DNA from: Halopseudomonas pelagia
Lineage (GTDB): Bacteria > Pseudomonadota > Gammaproteobacteria > Pseudomonadales > Pseudomonadaceae
Length of the DNA: 64,000 nucleotides
Assembly (NCBI RefSeq): GCF_009497895.1
Contig: NZ_CP033116.1
Span: 2,294,001 to 2,358,000, forward strand
Reading direction: 5' to 3'
Positions 43,727 to 52,661 of this stretch are shown in pieces (the first letter of the stretch is position 1; the number at the start of each line of letters is the position of its first letter). The notes below the pieces were generated by a model that worked only from the letters and a program-made list of their open reading frames with translations, was not told the origin of the DNA and did not search any database. Position numbers and translations under genes: made by a program.

Positions 43727-45784
43727 ATGAGACTGCTACACCATCCATTAGCCTGGTCGGTGGCCATGGCCACACTGGCTTGCAGCGCATCGGCGTTTGC
43801 TCAAACGAATAAACCGATCGTGCTGGACGAGGTAACTGTTACCGCTTCGGCCCTGAATACCCGCACGACCGAAATGACCACCCCGGTGGAAGTGCTGCGT
43901 GGCGATGAATTGACCCAGCGCACTGAGGCGACATTGGGCGATACGCTTAACGGCTTTCCCGGTGTACATGCCTCGGGATTTGGCCCCGGTGTGGGCCGGC
44001 CGGTGATACGCGGCCTTGAAGGTGCGCGGGTCAGAGTGCTGAGCGATGGCGTTGACGTGATGGATGCCTCGACCATCAGCCCGGACCACGCCATCACCAC
44101 CGATACGCTGCTGGTTGAGCAGGTAGAGGTATTGAAGGGACCGGCAACCCTGCTCTACGGCGGTGGTGCCATAGGCGGCGTGGTCAATCTGATCGACCGC
44201 AAGGTCCCTACCTACGTCCCGGAGAAAGGCATTGAAGGAAATGTACATCTGCGCGGCAACACAGTCGCCGACGAGAGAGCCGGAGCTGTGGGCGTGACCC
44301 TGGGCGCGGGCCAGGTGGCCGGGCATATCGAAGCGAGTAAATCCCAAGCGGATCCTTATCGCATACCCGGCAACCCGTCACGGCAGGAAGGTGCGTTCAA
44401 TGATTCGGAGTCCTATTCACTGGGCTTGAGCTGGATTGGAGAGCGCGGCTATCTGGGCGCTGCATTCAGTCGCCAGCAGAAGGAGTATGGTCTGCTCGCG
44501 CATGAGCATATCGACTGCCACACCCACCATCAGACCGAGTGGCACTGCGGTGGCCACGGCGATCACGACGACCACGATCATGATCACGAGCACGGAGATG
44601 ATCACGGCGCCTACATCAGCATGGTTCAGCGCCGCTGGGATGTGCGCGGCGAATACGCCGATCCCTTTGCCGGTTTTGAGCTGGCCAAGCTGCGTGTGTC
44701 ACATACCGATTACGAGCACGACGAAATCGAGGAGGGCCTGGTGGGTACCCGGTTTGAGAACCAGGGCACTGAGGCGCGTCTGGAGCTGACTCATCAACCC
44801 TTCCACGGATGGCGTGGCGTGGTCGGTGGGCAGACCTCCCGACGGGATTTCTCCGCCGAAGGCGAAGAGGATTACCTGATACCCACGCTTACCCGTAGCC
44901 ATGCGGTCTTCCTGCTGGAAGAGCTCAAGGTCGGCGACTGGCGCTACGAACTGGGTCTGCGGCATGACTGGCAGGATATTGATGCAGACGGTATCCGCGC
45001 CGGTGTGGCGGCACCAGACCGTTCGCACAGTGGTACCTCGGCCTCGGCTGGCGCTACATGGCGCTTTGCACCGGAATACGCACTGCGTGGCAGCCTTTCA
45101 CGCTCGCAGCGCTTGCCCAGTGCGGAGGAGTTGTATGCCTTCGGACCGCACGCGGCGACCGGCGTTATCGAAGTCGGCGATCCCGACCTGAAGAAGGAAA
45201 CTGGCTACAACATCGAGTTCGGGCTGAGCAAGCTGGCCGGGGTGGTGACTTATGACCTGAGTTTGTATCGCAATCAGATTTCCGACTTTATCTACATGGC
45301 CGATGCCGGCACCGATCCCGGCGACGGAGTACGCGAGTTCGAGTATCGCCAGCGCGATGCCGTGCTGCACGGGGTGGAAGGCGTTATCGGACTGCAGGCC
45401 ACTGATGGTCTCAAAGTCAGCCTGTTTGGCGATCTGGTACGGGGCAAGCTGAAGGGCGACGGCAATCTACCCCGCATTCCCGCGAGCCGGCTGGGTGTAC
45501 GTTTCGATCAACGCATCACTGCAGGCCTTGCCGGGCAGGTGGAAGCTTACCGTGTGAAGGGGCAGAGCCGGGTGGCTGATAATGAAACCTCAACCTCGGG
45601 CTACACCATGTTGGGCGCCGGTTTGAGTTATCGCGGGCAGGCAAATGAGGATCTGGGTTACCTGCTGTATGCACGGGCCAATAACCTGCTCGATGAAAAA
45701 GCCCGCCAGCATTCGTCGTTTATCAAGGATGAAGTGTTGCTGCCGGGCCGGAATTTGACCGTGGGGGTCAAGTTCGACTTCTAA
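43727..45784 (+). CDS. ZnuD-like TonB-dependent zinc receptor
   Basis: A 685-residue outer-membrane receptor: signal peptide (AFAQTNK cleavage), TonB-box-like region EVTVTAS, plug domain (GVHASGFGPGVGRPVIRG...) and a 22-strand barrel ending in Phe. An extracellular loop at about residues 258-295 holds dense His/Asp/Cys (HIDCHTHHQTEWHC, then alternating HD). This His-rich loop is the feature of ZnuD-type zinc importers. A Zur box lies upstream and a terminator follows. GGGAG precedes the ATG. Confidence 0.92.
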   Translation: MRLLHHPLAWSVAMATLACSASAFAQTNKPIVLDEVTVTASALNTRTTEMTTPVEVLRGDELTQRTEATLGDTLNGFPGVHASGFGPGVGRPVIRGLEGARVRVLSDGVDVMDASTISPDHAITTDTLLVEQVEVLKGPATLLYGGGAIGGVVNLIDRKVPTYVPEKGIEGNVHLRGNTVADERAGAVGVTLGAGQVAGHIEASKSQADPYRIPGNPSRQEGAFNDSESYSLGLSWIGERGYLGAAFSRQQKEYGLLAHEHIDCHTHHQTEWHCGGHGDHDDHDHDHEHGDDHGAYISMVQRRWDVRGEYADPFAGFELAKLRVSHTDYEHDEIEEGLVGTRFENQGTEARLELTHQPFHGWRGVVGGQTSRRDFSAEGEEDYLIPTLTRSHAVFLLEELKVGDWRYELGLRHDWQDIDADGIRAGVAAPDRSHSGTSASAGATWRFAPEYALRGSLSRSQRLPSAEELYAFGPHAATGVIEVGDPDLKKETGYNIEFGLSKLAGVVTYDLSLYRNQISDFIYMADAGTDPGDGVREFEYRQRDAVLHGVEGVIGLQATDGLKVSLFGDLVRGKLKGDGNLPRIPASRLGVRFDQRITAGLAGQVEAYRVKGQSRVADNETSTSGYTMLGAGLSYRGQANEDLGYLLYARANNLLDEKARQHSSFIKDEVLLPGRNLTVGVKFDF

Positions 45785-45807
45785 TCAGTAACGCGTAACG
45801 CCACACA

Positions 45808-45835
45808 AAGCCCCGGCCGTTTTCAGCCGGGGCTT
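45808..45835 (+). terminator. Terminator after the zinc receptor gene
   Basis: AAGCCCCGGC pairs with GCCGGGGCTT around an 8-base TTTTCA-type loop. It is followed by CGTCATTCC without a long T-run, so termination is probable but not strong. Confidence 0.7.
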
Positions 45836-45964
45836 CGTCATTCCTGTCATTTATTATGCTCGCGCGCTAATTGGTCGAAGCGCCAAGGTGATATAGGCTC
45901 ATGCCTCGCAGTGCGAAACTTGTCCTGGATCGCGCATGCGTTTTACCCAAAGAGAATAATAAAA

Positions 45965-47185
45965 ATGCAGAAACTGCTATCGAAGGTGTCGCGCGCACCG
46001 ATAGTTGTAATAGGGATTGGCTTCGCTGGCTTGCTGATCAGCGATGTGTCAAATGCCCAGGTCAGTATGGAGTACGGCGCAGATCTGCGTTATCGCTACG
46101 AATGGTTTGATATCGACGAGACGTCCAAGGCTTCGACCGTTCGTCTGGGGCTCAAGGCCAAAGCCAATGTTGGCGATTACTTCAGTGGCTTTGCCGAATT
46201 CGAAGCGGTAGAGCAGTTCAACGACGGCTACAACGTGCCGACGGTTCCAGACCAGAACAAGCCGGGCTACCCGGTGATTGCTGACCCCAGTGGCTCCGAG
46301 ATGAACCAGGCCTATGTGCAATATGCAGACCCGGGCGGGCTGTTGCAGATGCGTGCGGGACGCCAGGAAATCATGCTTAACAATGGCCGCTTTATCAGCA
46401 CCTCGGGGTTGCGCCAGAACCATCAATCCTTCAACGGCTTTACTCTTACCACTGTGCCCGTGGCAGGTTTGAAGCTGGAATATGGCTACCTCAATCGCGC
46501 CCTGCGAGTGCTTGGCGAACGGGCGAGCAACGGCCGTGCCGATATGGATTCACATTTCTACAATCTGGGCTATCAGATCGATAACCTCGGCACGTTGAAA
46601 ACCTATGGCGTGCTGCTGGACTATGACAGTGAGCCGACCAATTCCGTCGATACTTACGGCGTGCGTTTTGAAGGCAGTTCGCCTATGGCCGGCTGGCAGC
46701 TCTTGTCCACACTGGAATACGCTATTCAGCGCGATGCCGGGCACAACCCGAATCATGTCGATGCGGAGTATCAATTACTGGAGTTGGGCTTTCAGGTATC
46801 CGATATCGCCTATCGTGCGGGCTACAATTTGCTCAGTGGCGAGTCGCTCACCAACAAGTTCATCACACCTTTGTCGCATACCTTCAACAGTCTGACCGAG
46901 CTGTTTCTGGTCAACCCCAGCGTCGGGGACAATCACGGGCTTGAGGTGTTTTCCGTCAATGCCGCGGGCAAGGTGCCTGGCGTCGATGCCCTGACATTCC
47001 TCACCGTGCTCTACGACTATAACGCCGACACCGGTGACGCCCATTATGGCAACGGTCTGGACCTGATGCTCGAATACAAGGGGTTGAGCAAGACCACCAT
47101 CAGCTGGCGCCTTGGACGCTACTGGGCGGATGAGCTCAATGATGATGCGACGCGAACGTCTCTCTACCTGGCCTACAGTTTCTAG
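45965..47185 (+). CDS. Outer-membrane porin of the alginate-export (AlgE-like) type
   Basis: A 406-residue exported beta-barrel with a signal peptide (ending SNAQVS) and a C-terminal aromatic residue (LAYSF). It has the alginate_exp pattern RLGLKAKANVGDYFSGFAEFE and RAGRQEIMLNNGRFI...NGFTL. Substrates of these porins vary; here no alginate genes are near, so it is best called a general porin. The start at 45965 has only weak AGAG upstream. Confidence 0.82.
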   Translation: MQKLLSKVSRAPIVVIGIGFAGLLISDVSNAQVSMEYGADLRYRYEWFDIDETSKASTVRLGLKAKANVGDYFSGFAEFEAVEQFNDGYNVPTVPDQNKPGYPVIADPSGSEMNQAYVQYADPGGLLQMRAGRQEIMLNNGRFISTSGLRQNHQSFNGFTLTTVPVAGLKLEYGYLNRALRVLGERASNGRADMDSHFYNLGYQIDNLGTLKTYGVLLDYDSEPTNSVDTYGVRFEGSSPMAGWQLLSTLEYAIQRDAGHNPNHVDAEYQLLELGFQVSDIAYRAGYNLLSGESLTNKFITPLSHTFNSLTELFLVNPSVGDNHGLEVFSVNAAGKVPGVDALTFLTVLYDYNADTGDAHYGNGLDLMLEYKGLSKTTISWRLGRYWADELNDDATRTSLYLAYSF

Positions 47186-47318
47186 CGTCAGAGCAGGGGT
47201 GGCGGAGCAACACCTTAATATGCAACACAGTGTTCATGCCCCTGTCGCGCCTGCAGGGGGTATCATGGCGACCTATTGAGATGCCTGATGTTGGCATCGC
47301 CCAAGAGGAGGCCCCCGT

Positions 47319-47555
47319 TTGATACCGCAGAAATACGCCGCTTACGTTTTTTCCTTTCTGATGGCCTTGATCATGTCTGGCATCATGTCGATGGTGATCT
47401 CGCTGTTCAATATCGGCTGGGTAGACAATATTCTGGCGATCTGGCTAAAGGCGTGGATGCTGGCGTTCGTGGTAGCGTTCCCGACCATTACCGTAGTGGT
47501 GCCGGTGGTGCGTTATCTGGTGTCATTTATCGTGGCGTCAGACAAGAACATCTGA
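47319..47555 (+). CDS. DUF2798 small membrane protein, TTG start
   Basis: A 78-residue protein with two hydrophobic helices (YVFSFLMALIMSGIMSMVIS and KAWMLAFVVAFPTITVVVPV), matching DUF2798. The TTG at 47319 is supported by GAGGAGG 7 bases upstream, and no ATG is available at the right point. Function unknown. Confidence 0.82.
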   Translation: MIPQKYAAYVFSFLMALIMSGIMSMVISLFNIGWVDNILAIWLKAWMLAFVVAFPTITVVVPVVRYLVSFIVASDKNI

Positions 47556-47563
47556 GCCCATTA

Positions 47564-47587
47564 TAAGCGCCCCAGACGGAGCGCTTA
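47564..47587. terminator. Terminator between DUF2798 and the 5'-nucleotidase gene
   Basis: TAAGCGC pairs with GCGCTTA around a 10-base loop, between two convergent genes. Only a short T/A-run follows either way, so strength is moderate. Confidence 0.65.
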
Positions 47588-47605
47588 TTAGCGCAGTGGC
47601 AGACC

Positions 47606-49477
47606 TCAGTCCAGCAGTCGCACATCATCAGCGGTCACTACCGCCTGGTGAGAATAATCTGCCCGCAACGGGCGAGACACATTATTCTGAGCGATCAGGT
47701 AATCGACAAGGCTTTGGGTGTACAGCAGGTAAGTATTTACCGACCGCCCATCCTCGGTCACCGTACCCAGTGTGGTGTAACCGTCACGACCTTCAGCGAT
47801 AAAGTCATTGGTCACCAACACGTAAGTACGATTCAGCGCTATCGGCGCCCATTGTCCGTTCACATCCCGCACTTCGACGTTACTGAAGCGTGAGCCTGGT
47901 ATTTCGGATAGATCAACATCCCAGCGCAAGCCCGCTGCATAAGGCTGGGAGCCGTCGGACCCTGAAGCGTCAAGATGGTTGGCTACTGCATCCTCCAGGG
48001 TTGAGATCACCTCGGCACCGGTGATGTCCAGCTCTACCAGCACGTTGGTGAAGGGCAGCATGGTCGATGCGGTGTTATAGGTAATGTTGCCTGCGGGTAA
48101 GGGGATACGCACACCGCCTGCGTTCTGTAATGCAAAGTCAGCACGCTGGCTGGCATTGAGAAAGGCCTCGGCTACCAGTTGTGCAGCATCGCTGCCCTGA
48201 GCCAGTGTGTTGGCTGTGTCACAACCGGGCGTGCCGCTGCTGCGATTAGTGGTTTCGCCAGGAACACGTACCAGGCAGAATGACTCGTTGGCCAGGCCAA
48301 TGATCTCTTGTTTGCGCTCGTCTATCTGCTCCTTGTAGTTCGCTAGAATAGCATCTGCAGCGGCGTCCGGCGTGGTGACACGCAGCTCGTCGATGCCTTC
48401 AACCAGCGCCAGCAGTTCCTGGCGGCGAGTTTCGTCTACGTCCGCAAAGCTACCCTCTACTGCTGGTTGGAAGCTGTCGCCCACCAGCAACGATGCCTGA
48501 CCCTCGCAACTGGCCACTTTACCTTCGCTGTCGAACTCGATACTCATCAGCCCCAGCGCTTTGCTGTACTCCCACGCCTGGCCGATGCAGACCAGGTCGC
48601 CATCGGCGTTGGTGGTGCGGGTCGGGTAGTCTCCGGAGGAGGCCAGGCCCAGGGCGCTGAAATCACCAAGCAGCGAGTGTGAGTCGCCACCGATAATGAC
48701 GTCTACACCGCTCAGGCTCGCGGCCATGGTCTGGTCGTTCTCATAGCCTTGATGGGTGAGCAGAACGATATGTTCGACCCCCTGGCTCTGTAGATCGTCT
48801 ATCGTATCTTGGGCTGTCTGAACTTCATCGAGAAACTCAGTGGTGTCCAGGGGACGAGAGGAGTTGGTGGTCTTGCCGCTGATGTCGATACCGATAACGC
48901 CGACTTGCACGCCGTCGACTTCGCGGATCATGTAAGGCTTGATGTAATCATCAACCGCCGATGGAGCCAGTGGTGTGCCGACCTGCGGTTTGACGTTGGC
49001 GGCCAGCACCGGGGTATCACAGTCACCATCAGCCAGGTAATCCAGAAAGGTTTTCAAGCCTGCGTCGCTGTCATCAAACTCATGGTTGCCGAGAGCAAAA
49101 GCATCGAAGCAGACAGTATTCATCATGTCCGCGTCCGCTTCACCTTGATAAAAGGTGTAGTAAAGAGTGCCGGTGATAGCGTCACCGGCGTGTAACTTCA
49201 GCAGATTGGGAACATTTTGTTCTATCTCGGCAAAGGCCGCGGTAACACGTGAAAAGCCACCGAGCTCAACGCGGGTAGGTTCACCGTCCAGTTGGATTTC
49301 AAAATTGCCGGTGGCGTCGAGCTGCGAGTGATGATCGTTTATGTGCGCTATGTTGAGCGTCAGTGGGCCCGCCTGAGCCGGATCATCGTTGGAATCATCC
49401 GACGAGTCGCTATTACAGGCTGTCAGAGAAGTGCAGATGACCAGACAAGCCAGTCCCTTGAATTGATTGTTCAACAT
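47606..49477 (-). CDS. 5'-nucleotidase / metallophosphoesterase lipoprotein (UshA-type)
   Basis: A 623-residue exported lipoprotein (lipid Cys21 in LTAC) with an acidic linker (22-34). The N-terminal metallophosphatase has AHINDHHSQ (where UshA has DxHG), ALGNHEFDD and GGDSHSLLGD; the C-terminal nucleotide-binding domain has NAGGVRIPLPAGNITYN and LPFTNVLVEL. It would hydrolyse nucleotides outside the inner membrane to scavenge phosphate. AAGGATG lies before the ATG. Confidence 0.88.
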   Translation of the reverse strand: MLNNQFKGLACLVICTSLTACNSDSSDDSNDDPAQAGPLTLNIAHINDHHSQLDATGNFEIQLDGEPTRVELGGFSRVTAAFAEIEQNVPNLLKLHAGDAITGTLYYTFYQGEADADMMNTVCFDAFALGNHEFDDSDAGLKTFLDYLADGDCDTPVLAANVKPQVGTPLAPSAVDDYIKPYMIREVDGVQVGVIGIDISGKTTNSSRPLDTTEFLDEVQTAQDTIDDLQSQGVEHIVLLTHQGYENDQTMAASLSGVDVIIGGDSHSLLGDFSALGLASSGDYPTRTTNADGDLVCIGQAWEYSKALGLMSIEFDSEGKVASCEGQASLLVGDSFQPAVEGSFADVDETRRQELLALVEGIDELRVTTPDAAADAILANYKEQIDERKQEIIGLANESFCLVRVPGETTNRSSGTPGCDTANTLAQGSDAAQLVAEAFLNASQRADFALQNAGGVRIPLPAGNITYNTASTMLPFTNVLVELDITGAEVISTLEDAVANHLDASGSDGSQPYAAGLRWDVDLSEIPGSRFSNVEVRDVNGQWAPIALNRTYVLVTNDFIAEGRDGYTTLGTVTEDGRSVNTYLLYTQSLVDYLIAQNNVSRPLRADYSHQAVVTADDVRLLD

Positions 49478-49607
49478 TGACGCATCCTTGGTTGTGTATG
49501 ACGAAGTACTTCAAACCTAGGATGCGGGTATTACCGATGGATGACCGTCATGCAAGATTCATCAACACAGGTGCTGAACTCTGGCAGCGCTAGAGAGGCT
49601 GGATGAA

Positions 49608-49632
49608 GCGCCGCTACCTTCAGTAACGGCGC
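49608..49632. terminator. Possible terminator after the MaoC-like gene
   Basis: GCGCCGCTAC pairs with GTAACGGCGC (one bulge) around a short CTTCA loop. No T-tract follows on the minus strand. Confidence 0.4.
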
Positions 49633-49638
49633 GGCCCA

Positions 49639-50559
49639 TCAAGCCGAAGCTTCAGCCTCGTAGTTGGCGTAAGAGTGCTTTAGCGTAGCGTGGTTTAGCA
49701 GCATTTCAGCCTTGAGTGTTCCGCCGCTGGCGTCGTAGATGCGGCTGCGGACCCAGTAGGATTCGGTGCGTTTGCTTTCTGACAGGGCCACGATCTCGCG
49801 ACGGATCAGGTAGTCCTCGCCGACAAACAGGGGGCCGTCGATCATGCGGATCTCCTGATCGGCAAACAGGCCGATCACCGGCTGCTTGACCGGAAAGGCG
49901 GCTTGCTTGCTGGTGTACTCGGCCAGTACGCTGACCATCTCCAGCGGAATGACCGCGTGACCCCAGGGCGTGCTGGCGTCGTCAGAATACCAGGGTGAAT
50001 TTTCCGTTATGCCCTCAAGCTTTTGCGCAAGCGAGAAGGGATACAGGTCGCCCATGTGCTGCTCGGCATCCATGCGCACTTTCTCGTCCTCAGCACCCAG
50101 CATGCCGACGTGCAGATCGGAGAGGATGACCAGCTTCTCCGGTGCGCGCAGTTTCGCCATACGCTCATCCAGCAGTGTAGGGCTGTCATCCGGGCCGAGG
50201 CTGGCGCTGGCTTCCAGTACCGGAGTGCCATCGGCTTTCTCCGCCCAGGCGCGCACACGAGTGGCGCCGGGAGCAGGCCGCTCGACAAAAGCGCGAACCA
50301 GTTCACCCTCAACGACCATATTCTGGAAGTGCGACGAGAAACAGCCTCGCTCAAACCAGGCCTGGCCCCAGATTTCCGCCAACAGCGGAACGAACAGGCT
50401 GAAGTGTGTGGGGCCTTCAATAGGTCCGGCTCGGAAGCCGAGCTTTTCCGCCATGCTGTCATCGTGAATGGAGGTGTGGCCGCTGTATTGCTGGTCGGCC
50501 AGCATTTGCTTGGGTTCGCGCAGTGGCCCGCAAAGGTAGAGAGGGGTAGCAAAGCTCAT
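49639..50559 (-). CDS. Hot-dog / MaoC-like protein of unknown function
   Basis: A 306-residue protein. The segment HTSIHDDSMAEKLGFRAG followed by EGPTHFSLFVPLL resembles MaoC-type dehydratase (double hot-dog) proteins, with Asp/His around residues 33 and 51 as possible catalytic residues. No transport signal. It is oriented away from the pirin gene 197 bp upstream. No acyl-CoA genes are near, so the family call is tentative. Confidence 0.6.
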   Translation of the reverse strand: MSFATPLYLCGPLREPKQMLADQQYSGHTSIHDDSMAEKLGFRAGPIEGPTHFSLFVPLLAEIWGQAWFERGCFSSHFQNMVVEGELVRAFVERPAPGATRVRAWAEKADGTPVLEASASLGPDDSPTLLDERMAKLRAPEKLVILSDLHVGMLGAEDEKVRMDAEQHMGDLYPFSLAQKLEGITENSPWYSDDASTPWGHAVIPLEMVSVLAEYTSKQAAFPVKQPVIGLFADQEIRMIDGPLFVGEDYLIRREIVALSESKRTESYWVRSRIYDASGGTLKAEMLLNHATLKHSYANYEAEASA

Positions 50560-50755
50560 GGTTCTGTCCTTGGTGTACAGGGGATCGCTGAAGTGTAGTC
50601 AGAGTGACAGGGGCTCGGCAAACGTGCGGTTGTAGAGATATTCAGAGCAATGATGGAAAGGTCTGGGGAAGCTCGACCTGTTTGTGTTGCTGGAGCTATG
50701 CTGAGCTGGTTGGCGGGCCGGGTCTTACGCGAATTTAAGTTGGGAGGAAAATCAC

Positions 50756-51670
50756 ATGAGCAATACGTTGCCAGATGCCGTTCAGTCCTGCTCAGTATCT
50801 GACCCGCCTTGCGCCGCCATTGAGCTGATCATCCAGCCACGCGAGCACGATATCGGCGGTCTGGTGGTCCGGCGGGCGTTGCCCACGGCGAAACGCAAGA
50901 TGGTCGGCCCCTGGATATTTTTCGACCATATGGGGCCCGCACGTTTTTCCGCGGGGCAGGGCATCAACGTGCGGCCACATCCGCATATTGGTATTGCCAC
51001 CGTGACCTACCTGTTTGCCGGCGAAATTTTGCATCGGGACTCCATCGGTAGTCTGCAGCCTATCCGGCCTGGCGACATCAATCTGATGGTGACGGGTAGC
51101 GGCATGGTGCACTCCGAGCGCGAACGACCGGAAATCACGGCAGTCGAGCATGAGTTGCATGGTCTGCAATTGTGGCTGGTGCTGCCTGAATCAGATGAGG
51201 AGGTGGCGCCGACATTTCACCACTATCCGAGCCGCGATATACCTGCCGTCGATGTAGAAGGCGTAACAGTAAGAGTGATGATGGGCAGCGCCTTCGGCGT
51301 CACCTCGCCAGTGCGGGTGTTCTCCGAGACGCTGTATGTAGAGGCGCATTTAAAAGCCGGGCAATCGCTGATGCTCCCCGAAACCGGCGAACGTGCGGTG
51401 TATGTTGCCAGTGGTGCATTGCAGGCAGGAGGCACGGCGTTACCCCTGCACTCGATGGCGATCTTCTCCAGCGCCCCAGATATTGTGGTGACTGCCACCG
51501 AGGACGCCCGCATCGCGCTGATTGGGGGCGAGCCACTGGGGCGGCGATTTATCGAATGGAATTTTGTATCCAGCCGCAGAGAAAGGATAGAACAGGCCAA
51601 ACAGGCTTGGCGCGCGGGGCAATTCGCCAAGGTAGTGGGTGATGAGGACGAGTTTATTCCCTTGCCTTGA
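50756..51670 (+). CDS. Pirin family protein
   Basis: A 304-residue bicupin. The N-terminal cupin has the metal-binding set HPHIGIATVTYLF (His at about 78 and 80) with the later VHSERE (His122 and Glu124), and the C-terminal cupin is recognisable (VYVASGALQAGG). Pirins are Fe-binding proteins, some with quercetinase activity; their bacterial role is often unclear. GGGAGG precedes the ATG. Confidence 0.9.
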   Translation: MSNTLPDAVQSCSVSDPPCAAIELIIQPREHDIGGLVVRRALPTAKRKMVGPWIFFDHMGPARFSAGQGINVRPHPHIGIATVTYLFAGEILHRDSIGSLQPIRPGDINLMVTGSGMVHSERERPEITAVEHELHGLQLWLVLPESDEEVAPTFHHYPSRDIPAVDVEGVTVRVMMGSAFGVTSPVRVFSETLYVEAHLKAGQSLMLPETGERAVYVASGALQAGGTALPLHSMAIFSSAPDIVVTATEDARIALIGGEPLGRRFIEWNFVSSRRERIEQAKQAWRAGQFAKVVGDEDEFIPLP

Positions 51671-51706
51671 TTGATGGCGCTGCGTGTTGGCGATCACGCT
51701 TCGGGG

Positions 51707-52000
51707 TTAACCACGCACACTGTTACTGCCCAAGGTAATGGTTCCCTCGCCAAGCAGCGTATTGGACCCCGGCGGGCAACCGCAGGCAACGTAATCGCCA
51801 GCTCTGGCTGCCAGGCCTGCGGGCAGAGTGACAGTTCTTTTGCCGACCGCCACGATCTCGCCAATCCCTTTCTTGCAAGCTGGGCAGGTGGCCTTGTGAC
51901 CAATGGAGCTGGCTACAAGGCCATCGAACGTCAGCCCCGAGTTGCCCTCAATAACGGCGCCTCCAGTGGAGGTCTTAGAACCAATCCCTATTTTCAGCAT
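51707..52000 (-). CDS. PAAR-domain protein
   Basis: A 97-residue protein whose glycine/serine-rich repeats (TSTGGAVIEGNSGLTFDG ... GHKATCPACKKG ... DYVACGCPPGSNTLL) are the pattern of PAAR tips, with Cys residues near the zinc site. PAAR proteins sharpen the VgrG spike of type VI secretion systems. No VgrG, effector or other T6SS gene adjoins it. The start at 52000 has AGGAG upstream, at a rather long spacing; the frame to 52102 is not supported. Confidence 0.8.
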   Translation of the reverse strand: MLKIGIGSKTSTGGAVIEGNSGLTFDGLVASSIGHKATCPACKKGIGEIVAVGKRTVTLPAGLAARAGDYVACGCPPGSNTLLGEGTITLGSNSVRG

Positions 52001-52432
52001 GACGCTTAACGCTCCTGGTAAAACCGCTTTAGCCTGTTGTGAAGAGTGGGAGCATTGGTTTTGCTCTAGATGCACAGGCATGACGACAACACTCTGGCGC
52101 ATGAGCTTAATAACCCAGGCGCTCAGGTCAATTCGAAGGTGACAGCTTTGCTGGGCAGATCACATTTTGACGCATGAGTGCGGACACCTGGGCATAAGCT
52201 GGTTGTGTTCTTGGCTTTTTAGACAGGCAGCGCAGCGCTTGACACTACTGCTCAATAAGCACGCGTTGGCTGATTTGTTCGTTAGCATTGGTGTTAATCG
52301 CACCACGTCTTAACTTTATAAGTTGGTGTTTTAATCGCTAACTTACTATGTCGGGCTCTTTGGTCTTTCTATTCAAGTTTTCGTGTTGTTAGTGACGAAG
52401 TGTTTATATGCATTTCGGCACAACGCTATCTC

Positions 52433-52444
52433 ACCCATTTGGGT
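52433..52444. promoter_or_regulatory. Palindrome ACCCATTTGGGT (possible operator)
   Basis: One of two 12-bp sites of form ACCCA-NN-TGGGT, 218 bp before the hydrolase start. It is a near match to the second site at 52513 in inverted orientation when the flanking TTAA is counted. Confidence 0.55.
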
Positions 52445-52512
52445 TAAGCAATTGATTTAAAACAATTCATTTCGTATGGTCATAAAATGAAAGTGTATCA
52501 TTTATAACTTTA

Positions 52513-52524
52513 ACCCATATGGGT
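52513..52524. promoter_or_regulatory. Palindrome ACCCATATGGGT (possible operator)
   Basis: A perfect 12-bp palindrome, centred 80 bp from the first site and about 143 bp before the hydrolase start codon. The pair suggests a dimeric regulator, perhaps with DNA looping. Confidence 0.6.
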
Positions 52525-52661
52525 GAAAGTGCCCAGATGGCATTGACTTGTGTTCTTTATGGATCAAAACTTCGGCCGGCTGATGGTATTTCTCTGGTCC
52601 GTGGACCGTCAGCTAAAACAAGTTTGAATAATAAAACCGTTGTTATATCCATGGAGTTTCA

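Larger units (their letters stand above)
52001..52661. other. Long AT-rich intergenic region upstream of the PETase-like gene
   Basis: A 661-bp gap without a convincing ORF and visibly richer in A+T than its neighbours. It holds two related palindromes (annotated separately) and an inverted repeat AATTG-n8-CAATT near 52451. It should include the hydrolase promoter. I see no tRNA or other RNA gene. Confidence 0.6.

Noticed and set aside
44500-44620. GATCACGACCACGATCATGATCACGAGCA-like repeat as a possible microsatellite
   Set aside because: It encodes the His/Asp loop of the zinc receptor. Repeat-like DNA comes from the codons for H and D. Copy variation cannot be excluded.
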